A DNA stretch of 64,000 nucleotides from Luteimonas arsenica (GTDB taxonomy: Bacteria > Pseudomonadota > Gammaproteobacteria > Xanthomonadales > Xanthomonadaceae). The stretch spans positions 372,001-436,000 of the forward strand of contig NZ_SJRW01000001.1 of assembly GCF_004352825.1 (NCBI RefSeq), in the 5' to 3' direction. This document shows, in pieces, positions 29,891 to 40,688 of this stretch. Both the position numbers and the translations under genes were made by a program. Numbering within the stretch: the stretch's first letter is position 1; each line of letters starts with the position of its first letter. The notes beneath the pieces are model-generated. The model was not told the DNA's origin. It searched no databases and saw nothing but the letters and a program-made list of their open reading frames with translations.

Positions 29891-31519
29891 TTGGCCGCGC
29901 GCGACGACGCCATCATCATCGGCGGCGGCCACAACGGCCTGGTCTGCGCCGCCTACCTCGCCGGCGCCGGCCTGAAGGTGCGGGTGCTGGAGCGCCGCGG
30001 CATCGTCGGCGGCGCTGCGGTCACCGAGGAGTTCCATCCGGGTTTCCGCAACTCGGTCGCCAGCTACACGGTCAGCCTGCTCAATCCGCGCGTGATCGCC
30101 GACCTGCGCCTGGCCGAACACGGGCTGCGCGTGGTCGAACGGCCGTACTCGAACTTCCTGCCGCTGCCCGATGGCCGCGCCTTCCGCCTTGGCGGCAAGC
30201 ACGGGGCGGCGGAAGTCGCGAAGTGGTCGGCACGCGATGCTCAGCGGCTGCCGGAGTACTTCGCGATGCTCGACCGCGTGGTCGCGGTGCTGCGCGAGCT
30301 GATGCTGCTGACGCCGCCGAACGTGTCCGGTGGTTTCGTGCTCGCCGACTGGCTGGCCTCGGCCTCGGTCGCGCGCCGGCTGAAGCGGCTGGACATGCGC
30401 GGCCGCCGCGACCTGCTGGACCTGTTCACCAAGTCGGCCGGCGAACTGCTCGACCACTGGTTCGAGTCGGAACCGCTGAAGGCGGCGCTGGGCTGGGACT
30501 CGGTGGTGGGCAACTTCGCCAGCCCGTACACGCCGGGCTCGGCCTACGTGCTGCTGCACCACGTCTTCGGCGAGGTCAACGACAAGCAGGGTGCGTGGGG
30601 GCATGCGATCGGCGGCATGGGCGCGATCACGCAGGCGATGGCGGCCGAATGCGCCGCGCGCGGCGTGGTGGTGGAGACCGGTGTCGAAGTCGCGCAGGTG
30701 ATCGTCGAAGGCGGCCGCGCGGTCGGCGTCGCCCTGGCCGATGGCCGCGAGCTGCGCGCGGCCATCGTCGCCAGCAACCTCAACCCGAAGCTGCTGTACA
30801 CGAAGCTGGTGCCGCGCGAACACCTCGACGACGACACCGCACAGCGCTTCGAACGCTACCGCTGCGGCTCCGGCACCTTCCGCATGAACGTGGCGCTGTC
30901 GGAGCTGCCGGACTTCCGCGCCGCGCCCGGCACGCAGCTGCAGCCGCACCACCAGAGCGGCATCCTGGTCGGACCCTCGCTGCGCTACTTCGAGCAGGCC
31001 TACTTCGATGCGAAATCGAAGCAGCACAACCCCGGCTGGTCGCGCGAACCGATCGTGGAGCTGGTGATCTCGTCCACCCTCGACGACACCCTCGCGCCGC
31101 CCGGCCAGCATGTGGCCAGCCTGTTCTGCCAGCACGTGCACCCGGACGTCGACGGCGGCTGGGACGCGCACCGGGACACGGTGGCGAAGCTGATGATCGA
31201 CACGGTGGATGCGGTCGCGCCCAATTTCGCGCGCAGCGTGCTGGGCTTCGAGGCGCTGTCGCCGCTGGACCTGGAGCGCCGCTTCGGCCTGGTCGGCGGC
31301 GACATCTTCCACGGCTCGCTGGGCCTGGACCAGCTGTTCTCGGCGCGGCCGGTGCTGGGGCAGGGCAACTACCGCGGGGCGCTGAAGGGCCTGTACCTGT
31401 GCGGCTCGGGTACGCATCCGGGCGGCGGGGTCACCGGGTTGCCGGGGCGCAACGCGGCGCGCGAGATCCTGCGCGACGCCGGGCGGAGGCCGACCAAGGT
31501 CGGGATTGACAATTCCTGA
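29891..31519 (+). CDS. Phytoene-desaturase-like FAD-dependent oxidoreductase
   Basis: 542 aa from a TTG at 29891, four bases after the murG-like stop; no ATG or GTG lies suitably upstream. The FAD-binding GGGHNGLVCAAYLAGAG begins at residue 10, followed by VGGAAVTEEF. The C-terminal FAD motif is GLYLCGSGTHPGGGVTGLPG. The family includes carotenoid desaturases and related amine-oxidase-fold enzymes, and this branch is widespread in proteobacteria without an assigned substrate. Pairing with the MurG-like gene hints at modification of a lipid or cell-wall intermediate; that is speculation. The unit ends at a strong terminator. Confidence 0.82.
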   Translation: MAARDDAIIIGGGHNGLVCAAYLAGAGLKVRVLERRGIVGGAAVTEEFHPGFRNSVASYTVSLLNPRVIADLRLAEHGLRVVERPYSNFLPLPDGRAFRLGGKHGAAEVAKWSARDAQRLPEYFAMLDRVVAVLRELMLLTPPNVSGGFVLADWLASASVARRLKRLDMRGRRDLLDLFTKSAGELLDHWFESEPLKAALGWDSVVGNFASPYTPGSAYVLLHHVFGEVNDKQGAWGHAIGGMGAITQAMAAECAARGVVVETGVEVAQVIVEGGRAVGVALADGRELRAAIVASNLNPKLLYTKLVPREHLDDDTAQRFERYRCGSGTFRMNVALSELPDFRAAPGTQLQPHHQSGILVGPSLRYFEQAYFDAKSKQHNPGWSREPIVELVISSTLDDTLAPPGQHVASLFCQHVHPDVDGGWDAHRDTVAKLMIDTVDAVAPNFARSVLGFEALSPLDLERRFGLVGGDIFHGSLGLDQLFSARPVLGQGNYRGALKGLYLCGSGTHPGGGVTGLPGRNAAREILRDAGRRPTKVGIDNS

Positions 31520-31606
31520 ACCCGTCGGTCTCGTTTTGCGCTGCAGCGTGCAAGTTGCATAACGTTTCCTTCACGATCACCCCGCACCCGACGTGGGGGA
31601 GGGAGC

Positions 31607-31642
31607 AAAGCCCGAAGCGGTCCGCCGCTTCGGGCTTTTTTT
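31607..31642 (+). terminator. Strong rho-independent terminator
   Basis: A perfect 14-bp stem AAAGCCCGAAGCGG, TCCG loop and its complement, followed by a T run (31636-31642). It ends the murG-like/flavoprotein unit. The glnE promoter lies just past it. Confidence 0.95.
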
Positions 31643-31660
31643 ATTTGCCACAATCCGGGG

Positions 31661-34453
31661 ATGGATCCAGCCTCCCGTGAAGCCCTCCCCGCCGCCCTCG
31701 ACGCCCACGCAGCACGTCAGCTGGAGCGGCTGCCGGAGTTGCTGGTCAAGCGCGGCGGTGCGAGCCTGCGCCGGGTGGCGATCGCCAGCGACTTCGCGCT
31801 GGAAGTCTTCGTCCGCCAGCCGCAGGTGCTGGAGGCGCTGCTGGACGATCCCGACGCGCCGGTGCCGCCGCCACAGCTGGATCCCGACAGCCCCGACGAG
31901 TGGCCGGCCCGGCTGCGCGCCTACCGCACCGCCGCCTCGGCGCGCCTGGTCTGGCGCGACCTCGAAGGCCTGGACGACGTGCCCGACACCCTCGCCGGCA
32001 GTACCCGCCTCGCCGAGGACTGCCTGCAGCGGGCGCTGGCCGCGCTGGAGGTGCAGTTCGCCACGCGCCACGGCGTGGTCCGCGACCGCACCGGCGCCGA
32101 GGTGCGGCTGGTGGTGTTCGCGCTGGGCAAGCTCGGCGGCGGCGAGCTCAACTTCAGCTCCGACGTCGACCTGGTCTATGCCTACGAGGAGACCGGCGAG
32201 AGCGACGGCCCGCGGCCGCTGGCCGCCGAGGAATACTTCGCACGCCTGGGCCGCGCGCTGGCGAAGCTGCTCGACGAGCCCACCGCCGACGGTTTCTGCC
32301 ACCGCGTCGACCTGCGCCTGCGCCCCTTCGGCAACGCCGGGCGCATCGCGCTGGGCTTCGCGGCGATGGAGCAGTACTTCCAGCGCGAGGGCCGCGACTG
32401 GGAGCGCTACGCCTGGCAGAAGGCGCGGCCGGTCGCCGGTGACATCGATGCCGGCGAGCGCTTCCTCGCCGCGCTGCGGCCCTTCGTCTACCGCCGCTAC
32501 CTGGACTATGGCGCGCTCGCCGGCCTGCGAGAGATGAAGGCGGCGATCGCCGCCGAGGTCGCGCGCAAGGAGCTGGCCGACGACATCAAACGCGGTCCCG
32601 GCGGCATCCGCGAGATCGAATTCCTGGTGCAGGCCCTGCAACTGGTGCGCGGTGGCCGCGAGCCGGCGCTGCGCGGCCGCCGCCTGCTGCCGATGCTCGA
32701 GGCGCTGCGCGATGCGCGCCAGGTCGAGCCGGGGGCCGCCGATGACCTGGCCGCCGCCTACCTGTTCCTGCGCCGCCTGGAGAACCGCCTGCAGATGCTG
32801 CGCGACGCGCAGACCCACGTGCTGCCGCAGGATCCGCTGGACCGGCTGCGCATCGCCACCGGCCTGGGCCATGCCGGCTGGGACGAGCTGGTCGCGGCAC
32901 TTGCCCCGGTGCGCGACCGCGTCGCCGCCGAATTCGGCGCCCTGCTGGCCCAGCGCGACGAGGCGCGCAGCGAGGTCAGCGGCGACCTCGCCGGCTACTG
33001 GCGCGCCCTGCCCGAAGGCGGTGACGCCGGCGTGCTGGCGGCGGCCGGCTACGGCGATCCGGCCGAGGTCGACGCCGCGCTGCGCGACTTTGCGCGTTCG
33101 CCGAGCGTGCGCGAACTGTCCGACGCCGCGCGCGCGCGCCTGGACCGGGTGATGCCGGTGATGCTGCAGGCCAGCGCCCCGGCCGACCGCCCGCTGCAGG
33201 CGATGCGCCGGCTGTTGGCGCTGCTGCACAACATCCTGCGCCGCGCCAGCTACCTGGCGCTGCTCGACGAGCAGCCGGCAGCGCTGGCGCGCCTGACCGA
33301 TCTGGTGACCCGCAGCGCCTTCCTCGCCGAGCGCGTGGCCGCGCACCCGCTGCTGCTGGACGAGCTGCTGGACCTGCGCGTGGAAGGGCCCTTGCCCGGC
33401 CGCCGGCAGATCGACGCCGCCTGCGCCGCCGCGCTGCAGCGCGACGACCTCGAGGGCGCGCTGTTCGCCTTGAACGAGACCCGCCAGGCGCTGAGCTTCC
33501 GGATCGCGCTGGCCACGCTCGACGGCCGCATCGCCGCGGTCGATGCCGCCCGCCAGCTGGCCTGGCTGGCCGACGGCGTGGTTGGCGCGGTGGTGGAGCT
33601 GGCGCGGCGCGAGATGGGCGCCGCCCACGGCAGCGTGCCCGATGCCCCCTTCGCGGTGATCGGCTACGGCAGCCTCGGTGGCGAGGAACTGGGCATCGGC
33701 TCCGACCTGGACCTGGTGTTCCTCTACGACGCGCAGGCCGACGCGCAGTCCGACGGCGCCCGCCCGCTGGAGGCACAGCGCTGGTTCGCGCGCCTGGGGC
33801 AGAAGATCGTGATGCTGCTCGGCACCAGCACCGGCGCCGGCCGCCTGTACGAAGTCGACGTGCGCCTGCGCCCGGACGGCGGCAGCGGCCTGTTGGTGAG
33901 TTCGCTGGCGGCCTACGGCGACTACCAGCGCGAACGCGCCTGGACCTGGGAGCACCAGGCCCTGGTGCGCGCGCGCTGCGTGGCCGGCGACGAGGGCCTG
34001 CACGCGGCCTTCGAGCAGGTGCGCGCCGAGGCCCTGGCGCGCGCGCGCGAACCCGCGGCGCTGGCCGCGGACGTGTCGGGGATGCGCGCGCGCATGCGCG
34101 TCGAACTCGACCGCGGCCGCGACGGTCTGTTCGACCTCAAGCAGGGCGAGGGCGGCCTGGTGGACCTGGAGTTCCTGCTGCAGGCGCTGGTGCTGGGCGG
34201 TGCCGCGGCGCATCCGCAGCTGCTCGGGCCGCGGGCGACGCCGGCGCTGGTCGAGGCCTGCCGCGACGCGGGCCTGCTCGATGCCGCCACCGCGGACGCA
34301 CTGCTGGATGCGCATGCCGAACTGGTGGCCCTGGGCCTGGCGCAGACCCTGGATCGCCGCGCACGGATCGTGCCGCGCGGCGATGCGCTGGATGCGGCGC
34401 GCGCGGTGATCACCGGCGCGCTGCAGGCCGCCGGCCTCGCGCCGGCGGAGTAG
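31661..34453 (+). CDS. glnE: Bifunctional glutamine synthetase adenylyltransferase/deadenylase
   Basis: 930 aa. Two nucleotidyltransferase domains, one in each half, carry the paired acidic motifs [11 protein letters not shown] and [11 protein letters not shown]. The N-terminal half removes AMP from glutamine synthetase and the C-terminal half adds it, controlled by PII. A CACAAT hexamer (31649-31654) ends just 6 bases before the ATG. If it is the -10 box, the mRNA has almost no leader. It is convergent with purC, and no partner genes are nearby. Confidence 0.97.
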   Translation: MDPASREALPAALDAHAARQLERLPELLVKRGGASLRRVAIASDFALEVFVRQPQVLEALLDDPDAPVPPPQLDPDSPDEWPARLRAYRTAASARLVWRDLEGLDDVPDTLAGSTRLAEDCLQRALAALEVQFATRHGVVRDRTGAEVRLVVFALGKLGGGELNFSSDVDLVYAYEETGESDGPRPLAAEEYFARLGRALAKLLDEPTADGFCHRVDLRLRPFGNAGRIALGFAAMEQYFQREGRDWERYAWQKARPVAGDIDAGERFLAALRPFVYRRYLDYGALAGLREMKAAIAAEVARKELADDIKRGPGGIREIEFLVQALQLVRGGREPALRGRRLLPMLEALRDARQVEPGAADDLAAAYLFLRRLENRLQMLRDAQTHVLPQDPLDRLRIATGLGHAGWDELVAALAPVRDRVAAEFGALLAQRDEARSEVSGDLAGYWRALPEGGDAGVLAAAGYGDPAEVDAALRDFARSPSVRELSDAARARLDRVMPVMLQASAPADRPLQAMRRLLALLHNILRRASYLALLDEQPAALARLTDLVTRSAFLAERVAAHPLLLDELLDLRVEGPLPGRRQIDAACAAALQRDDLEGALFALNETRQALSFRIALATLDGRIAAVDAARQLAWLADGVVGAVVELARREMGAAHGSVPDAPFAVIGYGSLGGEELGIGSDLDLVFLYDAQADAQSDGARPLEAQRWFARLGQKIVMLLGTSTGAGRLYEVDVRLRPDGGSGLLVSSLAAYGDYQRERAWTWEHQALVRARCVAGDEGLHAAFEQVRAEALARAREPAALAADVSGMRARMRVELDRGRDGLFDLKQGEGGLVDLEFLLQALVLGGAAAHPQLLGPRATPALVEACRDAGLLDAATADALLDAHAELVALGLAQTLDRRARIVPRGDALDAARAVITGALQAAGLAPAE

Positions 34454-34486
34454 CGCCGGCCCCGGCGCCCGGCAGGGTGTGGTCGG

Positions 34487-35425
34487 TCAGCCCGCGGCCG
34501 CGGCCTGGTCGATGTCGATGCCCGCCAGCCGCTGCAGCGCTTCGGCGTACTTGGCGCGCGTGCGTTCGATCACATCCGCTGGCAGCTTCGGGCCGGGCGC
34601 GGTCTTGCCCCAGTCCAGCGTCTCCAGGTAGTCGCGCACGAACTGCTTGTCGTAGCTCGGCGGGCTGGTGCCGACCTCGTAGGCGTCGGCCGGCCAGTAG
34701 CGCGAGGAGTCGGGGGTGAGCATCTCGTCCATCACGTACAGGCGGCCGTCGGCGTCGGTGCCGAACTCGAACTTGGTGTCGGCCAGGATGATGCCGCGCG
34801 CGGCCGCGTACTCCGCGGCGAAGCCGTACAGCCGCAGCGTCGCATCACGCACCTGCTCGGCCAGCTCGGCGCCGATGGTGCGCACCATGGTGTCGAAGTC
34901 GATGTTCTCGTCGTGGTCGCCGACGGCGGCCTTGGTCGAGGGCGTGAAGATCGGCTGCGGCAGCTTTTCCGCCTGGCGCAGGCCGTCGGGCAGGGCGATG
35001 CCGCTGACCCGGCCGGTGCGCTGGTAGTCCTTCCAGCCGCTGCCGATCAGGTAGCCGCGGGCGATGGCTTCCACCGGCACCGGCTTCAGCCGGCGGGTCA
35101 CCACCGAGCGCAGGCGGTAGGGTTCGGGATCCACGCCTTCGGGCAGCACCGAGGCGACGTCGATGCCGGTGAGGTGGTTGCGCACCAGGTGCTCGGTCTG
35201 GCCGAACCAGAAGTTCGACACCTGGCACAGCATCTCGCCCTTGCCGGGGATCGGATCGGGCAGCACCACGTCGAAGGCGCTGAGGCGGTCGGTGGCGACC
35301 ATCAGCATCAGCGGGCCGAGCGCCTCGGGGCCGGAGCCGGGGGGGAGCGCGTAGACATCGCGGACCTTGCCGCGGTGGATCAGTTCGAGCCCGGGAAGAT
35401 GGGCTTCGAGCAGGGTCGTTGCCAT
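34487..35425 (-). CDS. purC: SAICAR synthase
   Basis: 312 aa from the ATG at 35423-35425. It joins CAIR and aspartate with ATP in purine synthesis. Present are the [11 protein letters not shown] opening, TDRLSAFDV, the [13 protein letters not shown] loop and the C-terminal [17 protein letters not shown]. This is the longer form, about 300 residues, rather than the roughly 237-residue E. coli type. It stands apart from purD and purH and is divergent from the J-protein gene. Confidence 0.96.
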   Translation of the reverse strand: MATTLLEAHLPGLELIHRGKVRDVYALPPGSGPEALGPLMLMVATDRLSAFDVVLPDPIPGKGEMLCQVSNFWFGQTEHLVRNHLTGIDVASVLPEGVDPEPYRLRSVVTRRLKPVPVEAIARGYLIGSGWKDYQRTGRVSGIALPDGLRQAEKLPQPIFTPSTKAAVGDHDENIDFDTMVRTIGAELAEQVRDATLRLYGFAAEYAAARGIILADTKFEFGTDADGRLYVMDEMLTPDSSRYWPADAYEVGTSPPSYDKQFVRDYLETLDWGKTAPGPKLPADVIERTRAKYAEALQRLAGIDIDQAAAAG

Positions 35426-35491
35426 GGGTCGTCTTGGAGCCGTCGGGGGGGCATTGTAGCGATGCGCGGCCTTCCGTGCGGGTGGCCAAGG

Positions 35492-35497
35492 TAGAAT
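35492..35497 (+). promoter_or_regulatory. -10 element of the J-protein gene, leaderless arrangement
   Basis: TAGAAT ends 7 bases before the ATG at 35505, so a transcript starting at the normal distance would begin at or next to the start codon. No matching -35 box is obvious. Confidence 0.4.
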
Positions 35498-35504
35498 CGC
35501 GCGC

Positions 35505-35834
35505 ATGAAGCGCTGGTACGGGAAAGTCCTGGGATTCATCGCCGGCTGGCTGCTGATGCGCCATCCGGCCGGGGGCCTGATCGGCCTGCTGATCGGCCAT
35601 GCCTTCGACAGCGACTGGTTCCGGACCACCCGCAACGAGGCCTACGCGGTGCTGGGCCTGGAGCGCGACGCCAGCGACGCCGAGGTCGACCTGGCCTACC
35701 GCCGGCTGATGGCGCAGTACCACCCCGACCGCATGGCCGGCGCCGCGCCGGAGCTGCTGGAGCAGGCCCAGCAGCGCGCTGCCGAGATCAATCGCGCCTA
35801 CGACCGCATCCGGAAGCAGCGCGGCCGCCGGTAG
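35505..35834 (+). CDS. Mini DjlA-like J-domain protein without TerB domain
   Basis: 109 aa. The first 38 residues ([12 protein letters not shown], then [13 protein letters not shown]) match the membrane-anchor start of DjlA, and residues 45-105 are a J domain with HPD at 73-75 (QYHPDR). DjlA has about 270 residues because a TerB-like domain lies between these two parts; here they are joined directly. It should recruit and stimulate DnaK at the inner membrane. It is divergent from purC, with rpe following 37 bases later. Confidence 0.82.
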   Translation: MKRWYGKVLGFIAGWLLMRHPAGGLIGLLIGHAFDSDWFRTTRNEAYAVLGLERDASDAEVDLAYRRLMAQYHPDRMAGAAPELLEQAQQRAAEINRAYDRIRKQRGRR

Positions 35835-35871
35835 AATCCACGTTCCCCCGGTTCACCGCGCGAGCCCCGCC

Positions 35872-36555
35872 ATGCAGCCCACCGTCATCGCCCCCTCCAT
35901 CCTTTCGGCGGATTTCGCCCGCCTCGGCGAGGAGGTCGACCACGTGCTCGCCGCCGGCGCCGACTGGGTGCACTTCGACGTGATGGACAACCACTACGTG
36001 CCCAACCTCACCATCGGGCCGCTGGTGTGTTCGGCGCTGAGGAAGCACGGCGTGACCGCCCCGATCGACGTGCACCTGATGGTGTCGCCGGTGGACCGCA
36101 TCGTCGGCGACTTCGCCGAGGCCGGCGCGACGCTGATCAGCTTCCATCCCGAAGCCAGCAGCCACGTGCATCGCACCATCCAGCTGATCCGCTCCGCCGG
36201 CTGCCAGCCGGGCCTGGTGCTGAACCCGGCGACGCCGGTCGAAGTGCTGGACTACGTGCTCGACGAGCTCGACCTGGTGCTGCTGATGTCGGTGAACCCG
36301 GGCTTCGGCGGCCAGGCTTTCATTCCCTCCGCGCTGGACAAGCTGCGCAAGGTGCGCGAGCGCATCGACGCCAGCGGCCGCGCGGTGCGGCTGGAGATCG
36401 ACGGCGGGGTGAAGCCGGACAACATCGGCGCGATCGCGGCCGCGGGCGCGGACACCTTCGTCGCCGGCTCGGCGATCTTCGGCCAGCCGGACTATGCCGA
36501 CGTGGTGTCGCGGATGCGCCGTGAGGTCGCCCGCGCCTGCGGCGGCGCTCCGTGA
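35872..36555 (+). CDS. rpe: Ribulose-phosphate 3-epimerase
   Basis: 227 aa TIM barrel interconverting ribulose-5-phosphate and xylulose-5-phosphate. It shows [13 protein letters not shown], the metal site [14 protein letters not shown] with [19 protein letters not shown] and EIDGGV. A TAGAAT (35832-35837) inside the end of the J-protein gene may be its -10 box. It heads the rpe-yegS-trpEGDC-HAD gene run. Confidence 0.97.
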   Translation: MQPTVIAPSILSADFARLGEEVDHVLAAGADWVHFDVMDNHYVPNLTIGPLVCSALRKHGVTAPIDVHLMVSPVDRIVGDFAEAGATLISFHPEASSHVHRTIQLIRSAGCQPGLVLNPATPVEVLDYVLDELDLVLLMSVNPGFGGQAFIPSALDKLRKVRERIDASGRAVRLEIDGGVKPDNIGAIAAAGADTFVAGSAIFGQPDYADVVSRMRREVARACGGAP

Positions 36556-36595
36556 GCCCCGGCCGCGATCACGGCCGCAGCGACGGGTCGCCGGC

Positions 36596-37558
36596 ATGAC
36601 CACGCCCCGCTGGCTGCTGGTCATCAACGGCAAGGCCGCGGGCGACGACGCGCTGCGCGAGGCCGTGGTGGCGATGCGCGACCGCGGCGTGCACGTCGAC
36701 GTGCGCGTGACCTGGGAACCCGGCGACGGCGCGCGCGAAGTGGACGAGGCGATGGCGGCGGGCGTCGACGCCGTGATCGCCGCCGGTGGCGACGGCACCC
36801 TGAGCGAGGTCGCGACCGCGCTGGCCGGCCGCGACGCCGGCCCCGGCGAGCTGCCCGCGCTCGGGCTGGTGCCGATGGGCACCGCCAATGATTTCGCCTC
36901 GGCCGCCGGTCTCCCTGATGCGCCGCTGGCCGCGCTCGAACTGGTGCTGTCGCAGCCGGCGCGCCCCATCGACCTGCTGCGGCTTCAGGGCGAGGACGGC
37001 ACGCACTGGGCCGCCAACCTCGCCAGCGGCGGCTTCGGCACCCAGGTCACGCTGGAGACCGACGAAGGCCTGAAGAAGCTGCTCGGCGGGCTGGCCTACC
37101 TCGTCACCGGCCTCGCGCGGCTGGGACGCATCGACCCGATCGAGGCGCGGATCAGCGGACCGGGCTTCGGCTGGGGCGGCGGGTTCATCGCGCTGGGCAT
37201 CGGCAACGGTCGCCAGGCCGGTGGCGGCCAGGCGCTGTGCCCGGATGCACGGATCGACGACGGGCTGCTCGACCTCACCATCGTTCCCGGCCTCGAGGGC
37301 GAGGTCGGCGCCACCCTCGGCACGATGCTGGCGGAAGGGCGTCACGCTGCGCTGGATCGCGTCGCCGTGCGCGCGCGCCTGCCGTGGATCGAGATCGAAG
37401 CCGACGCGCCGATGGTGCTCAACCTCGACGGCGAGCCGGTGGAAGGCCGCCGCTTTCGCGCCGAAGCGGTCGCCGGCCGGCTGCGCATGCACCTGCCGGA
37501 TGGCTGCGCGCTGCTGTCCCCCGGCGACGCCGATCCATCGCCCACGGAGCCACGATGA
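36596..37558 (+). CDS. yegS: YegS-like lipid kinase
   Basis: 320 aa from the ATG at 36596. The diacylglycerol-kinase catalytic fold shows [15 protein letters not shown] and GTANDFA. YegS phosphorylates lipids such as phosphatidylglycerol in vitro. The gene ends with ATGA shared with the trpE start, so a lipid kinase is translationally coupled to tryptophan synthesis; the reason is unknown. No membrane segment is seen, consistent with the family. Confidence 0.93.
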   Translation: MTTPRWLLVINGKAAGDDALREAVVAMRDRGVHVDVRVTWEPGDGAREVDEAMAAGVDAVIAAGGDGTLSEVATALAGRDAGPGELPALGLVPMGTANDFASAAGLPDAPLAALELVLSQPARPIDLLRLQGEDGTHWAANLASGGFGTQVTLETDEGLKKLLGGLAYLVTGLARLGRIDPIEARISGPGFGWGGGFIALGIGNGRQAGGGQALCPDARIDDGLLDLTIVPGLEGEVGATLGTMLAEGRHAALDRVAVRARLPWIEIEADAPMVLNLDGEPVEGRRFRAEAVAGRLRMHLPDGCALLSPGDADPSPTEPR

Positions 37559-39030
37559 CCCCCGAACAGTTCCAGCGGCATGCCGACGCCGGCCACACCC
37601 GTATCCCGGTGGTGCGCGAAGTGCTGTCCGACCTCGACACGCCGCTGTCGGTCTACCTGAAGCTGGCCGACGGCCCGCACAGCTGCCTGTTCGAATCGGT
37701 CGAGGGCGGCGAGCGCTTCGGCCGCTACTCGATCATCGGCCTGCCGGCCACGCGCGTGCACGAGTTCCGCGGCCATCGCTACGCGCTGCGCGAGCATGGC
37801 GAAGTGGTGGCCGAGCGCGACGTCACCGATCCCTTCGCCGAGGTCGAGCGCCTGCGCGCCGAGCAGTCGGTGCCCGAGGTCGAAGGCCTGCCCGGCTTCA
37901 GCGGCGGCCTGGTCGGCTGGTTCGGCTTCGAGTGCATCGGCTACATCGAACCGCGGCTGGCCGCCGACGCCGGCCTGCGCGACGACCTGGGCACGCCCGA
38001 CATCCTCCTGATGCAGTGCGACGAACTGGCGGTGTTCGACAACCTCAAGGGCCGGCTGTACCTGGTGGTGCACGCCGACCCGCGCGAGCCGCAGGCGCTG
38101 GCGCGTGCGCAGCGCCGGCTCGATGCCCTGGTGCATCGCCTGCGCCAGGCCGGCACGGGCTATCCGGAAACCCTGCATCCGGCCGCGCTGGACGAAGACG
38201 ACTTCGTCTCCGGCTTCACCCGCGAGGGCTTCATCGACGCGGTGGCCAAGGTAAAGGAGTACATCGCTGGCGGCGACGTGTTCCAGGTGGTGCTGTCGCA
38301 GCGGCTGTCGGTGCCGTTCGCGGCGCGGCCGGTGGACGTGTACCGCGCGCTGCGGGCGCTCAATCCCTCGCCCTACATGTATTTCCTCGACGTCGGCGAC
38401 ACCCAGGTGGTCGGCAGCTCGCCGGAGATCCTGGTGCGCATGCAGGGCGACGAGGTCACCGTGCGCCCGATCGCCGGCACCCGCCCGCGCGGCGCCACCC
38501 ACGCCGAGGACATGGCGCTGGAAGCCGAACTGCTGGCCGATCCCAAGGAGCGCGCCGAGCACCTGATGCTGATCGACCTTGGCCGCAACGACGTCGGCCA
38601 CGTCTCGCGGGCGGGCACGGTGGAGATGGGCGAGCAGTTCGTGATCGAGCGCTACAGCCACGTCATGCACATCGTCAGCGAGGTCACCGGCCGGCTGCGC
38701 GAAGGCCTGTCCTACGCCGACGTGCTGCGCGCGACCTTCCCCGCGGGCACGGTCAGCGGCGCGCCCAAGATCCGCGCGCTCGAAGTCATCCGCGAGCTGG
38801 AGCCGATCAAGCGCAACGTCTACGCCGGCAGCATCGGCTACATCGGATGGAACGGCGACGCCGACATGGCGATCGCAATCCGCACCGCGGTGATCCAGGA
38901 CGGCCGCCTGCACGTGCAGGCGGGCGCCGGCATCGTGTACGACTCCGACCCGGTGAAGGAGTGGGAAGAGACGATGAACAAGGGCCGCGCGTTGTTCCGC
39001 GCGGTGGCGCAGGCGGCGGAGGGGCTTTGA
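37555..39030 (+). CDS. trpE: Anthranilate synthase component I
   Basis: 491 aa from the ATG overlapping the yegS stop. It converts chorismate and ammonia (from TrpG) to anthranilate. Conserved pieces include [25 protein letters not shown], the [15 protein letters not shown] block and [10 protein letters not shown]. Because trpE starts inside yegS there is no room for a trp leader peptide or attenuator directly upstream; control must come from further upstream or from feedback by tryptophan. Confidence 0.97.
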   Translation: MTPEQFQRHADAGHTRIPVVREVLSDLDTPLSVYLKLADGPHSCLFESVEGGERFGRYSIIGLPATRVHEFRGHRYALREHGEVVAERDVTDPFAEVERLRAEQSVPEVEGLPGFSGGLVGWFGFECIGYIEPRLAADAGLRDDLGTPDILLMQCDELAVFDNLKGRLYLVVHADPREPQALARAQRRLDALVHRLRQAGTGYPETLHPAALDEDDFVSGFTREGFIDAVAKVKEYIAGGDVFQVVLSQRLSVPFAARPVDVYRALRALNPSPYMYFLDVGDTQVVGSSPEILVRMQGDEVTVRPIAGTRPRGATHAEDMALEAELLADPKERAEHLMLIDLGRNDVGHVSRAGTVEMGEQFVIERYSHVMHIVSEVTGRLREGLSYADVLRATFPAGTVSGAPKIRALEVIRELEPIKRNVYAGSIGYIGWNGDADMAIAIRTAVIQDGRLHVQAGAGIVYDSDPVKEWEETMNKGRALFRAVAQAAEGL

Positions 39031-39031
39031 C

Positions 39032-39607
39032 GTGCTGCTGATGATCGACAACTACGACAGCTTCACCTTCAACCTCGTCCAGTACCTGCAGGTGCTCGGC
39101 GCCGAGGTGGAGGTGGTGCGCAACGACGCGCTGAGCGTCGACGACATCGCGCGCCGCGCGCCCAGCCACATCGTGATCTCGCCGGGGCCGTGTACGCCCA
39201 ACGAGGCCGGGGTCTCGCTCGAAGTGATCGAGCGCCTCGGCCCGACCACGCCGATCCTCGGCGTCTGCCTGGGCCACCAGGCCATCGGCCAGGCCTACGG
39301 CGGCAGGGTCGTACGCGCAGGGCGGATCATGCACGGCAAGACCTCGCCGATCCGGCACCGGGGGCAGGGCGTGTTCGCCGGCCTGCCCGACGGCTATGAA
39401 GCCACGCGCTACCATTCGCTGGTGGTGGAGCAGGCCAGCCTGCCCGATTGCCTGGAAGTCACCGCCTGGACCGAGAACGACGACGGCAGCCGCGAGGAAA
39501 TCATGGGCCTGCGCCATCGCGAGCATCCGGTGCAGGGCGTGCAGTTCCACCCCGAATCGATCCTCAGCCAGCACGGCCACGCGCTGCTGAAGAACTTTCT
39601 TTCATAG
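39032..39607 (+). CDS. trpG: Anthranilate synthase glutamine amidotransferase component
   Basis: 191 aa from a GTG at 39032 (GGAGGGG upstream); an ATG three codons later is also possible. A class I amidotransferase with the nucleophile in [11 protein letters not shown] and the C-terminal His/Glu pair in VQFHPESI. It supplies ammonia to TrpE and, as in many bacteria with one copy, may also serve PabB in folate synthesis. It starts 1 base after the trpE stop. Confidence 0.96.
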   Translation: MLLMIDNYDSFTFNLVQYLQVLGAEVEVVRNDALSVDDIARRAPSHIVISPGPCTPNEAGVSLEVIERLGPTTPILGVCLGHQAIGQAYGGRVVRAGRIMHGKTSPIRHRGQGVFAGLPDGYEATRYHSLVVEQASLPDCLEVTAWTENDDGSREEIMGLRHREHPVQGVQFHPESILSQHGHALLKNFLS

Positions 39608-39614
39608 AGACATC

Positions 39615-40688
39615 ATGCCCATCACCCCCCAGGAAGCCCTGCAGCGCACCATCGAACACCGCGAGATCTTCGAGGACGAGATGTTCGACCTCATGCGCCA
39701 GGTGATGCGCGGCGAAGTCTCGCCGCAGATGACCGCGGCGATCATGATCGGCCTGCGGGTGAAGAAGGAAACGGTGGGCGAGATCACCGGCGCCGCGCGC
39801 GCGATGCGCGAGCTGGCGCGCAAGGTCGAGGTGGCCGACCGCACGCACCTGGTCGACATCGTCGGCACCGGCGGTGACGGCGCCAACACCTTCAACATCT
39901 CCACCGCGTCGAGCTTCGTGATCGCGGCGGCCGGTGCGCGCGTGGCCAAGCACGGCGGGCGCAGCGTGTCCTCGACCTCGGGCAGCGCCGACGCCTACGA
40001 GGCGCTGGGCGCGGCGATCGAACTGCCGCCCGAAGCCGTGGCCGAATCGATCGCGCGCACCGGCATCGGCTTCATGTACGCGCCGGCCTACCACCCGGCG
40101 ATGAAGGTCGTCGCCCCGGTGCGCCGCGAGATGGGCGTGCGCACGCTGTTCAACATCCTCGGGCCGCTGACCAATCCGGCCGGTGCGCCGTCGATCCTGA
40201 TGGGCGTCTTCCATCCGGATCTCGTCGGCATCCAGGTGCGCGTGCTGCAGGAGCTGGGCGCGGAACGCGCGCTGGTGGTCTGGGGCCGCGACGGCATGGA
40301 CGAGATCTCGCTCGGCGCCGGCACCCTGGTCGGCGAGCTGCGCGACGGCCAGGTGCGCGAGTACGAAATCCATCCCGAGGACTTCGGCATTCCGATGGCC
40401 GCCAGTCGCAACCTCAAGGTCGAAGGCGCCGCGGAATCGAAGGCGATGGTGCTGGAGGCGATCGGCGATGCCGAGGGCCTGCCGGGCCGGATCGTGTCGC
40501 TCAACGCGGGCGCCGCGCTGTACGTCGCCGGCGTGGCCGATTCGATCGCCAGCGGCGTGGAACTGGCGCGGGCGACCATCGCCTCGGGCGCGGCGCGGGC
40601 GAAGGTGGACGAGTTCGTGGCGGCGACGCGCAGCCTGTCCGGTGGCGCGGCCGCTCCCGCCGCGGCGGACGGGGAGGGCGCGGCATGA
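39615..40688 (+). CDS. trpD: Anthranilate phosphoribosyltransferase
   Basis: 357 aa. It attaches ribose-5-phosphate from PRPP to anthranilate. The [14 protein letters not shown] phosphate-binding loop and [15 protein letters not shown] segment are intact. A 15-residue Ala/Gly-rich tail extends beyond the usual end. It overlaps trpC by ATGA and follows trpG after 7 bases. Confidence 0.97.
   Translation: MPITPQEALQRTIEHREIFEDEMFDLMRQVMRGEVSPQMTAAIMIGLRVKKETVGEITGAARAMRELARKVEVADRTHLVDIVGTGGDGANTFNISTASSFVIAAAGARVAKHGGRSVSSTSGSADAYEALGAAIELPPEAVAESIARTGIGFMYAPAYHPAMKVVAPVRREMGVRTLFNILGPLTNPAGAPSILMGVFHPDLVGIQVRVLQELGAERALVVWGRDGMDEISLGAGTLVGELRDGQVREYEIHPEDFGIPMAASRNLKVEGAAESKAMVLEAIGDAEGLPGRIVSLNAGAALYVAGVADSIASGVELARATIASGAARAKVDEFVAATRSLSGGAAAPAAADGEGAA

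Noticed and set aside
37500..37560. trp attenuator or leader peptide before trpE
   Set aside because: trpE starts inside yegS. There is no Trp-codon run and no terminator/antiterminator pair.
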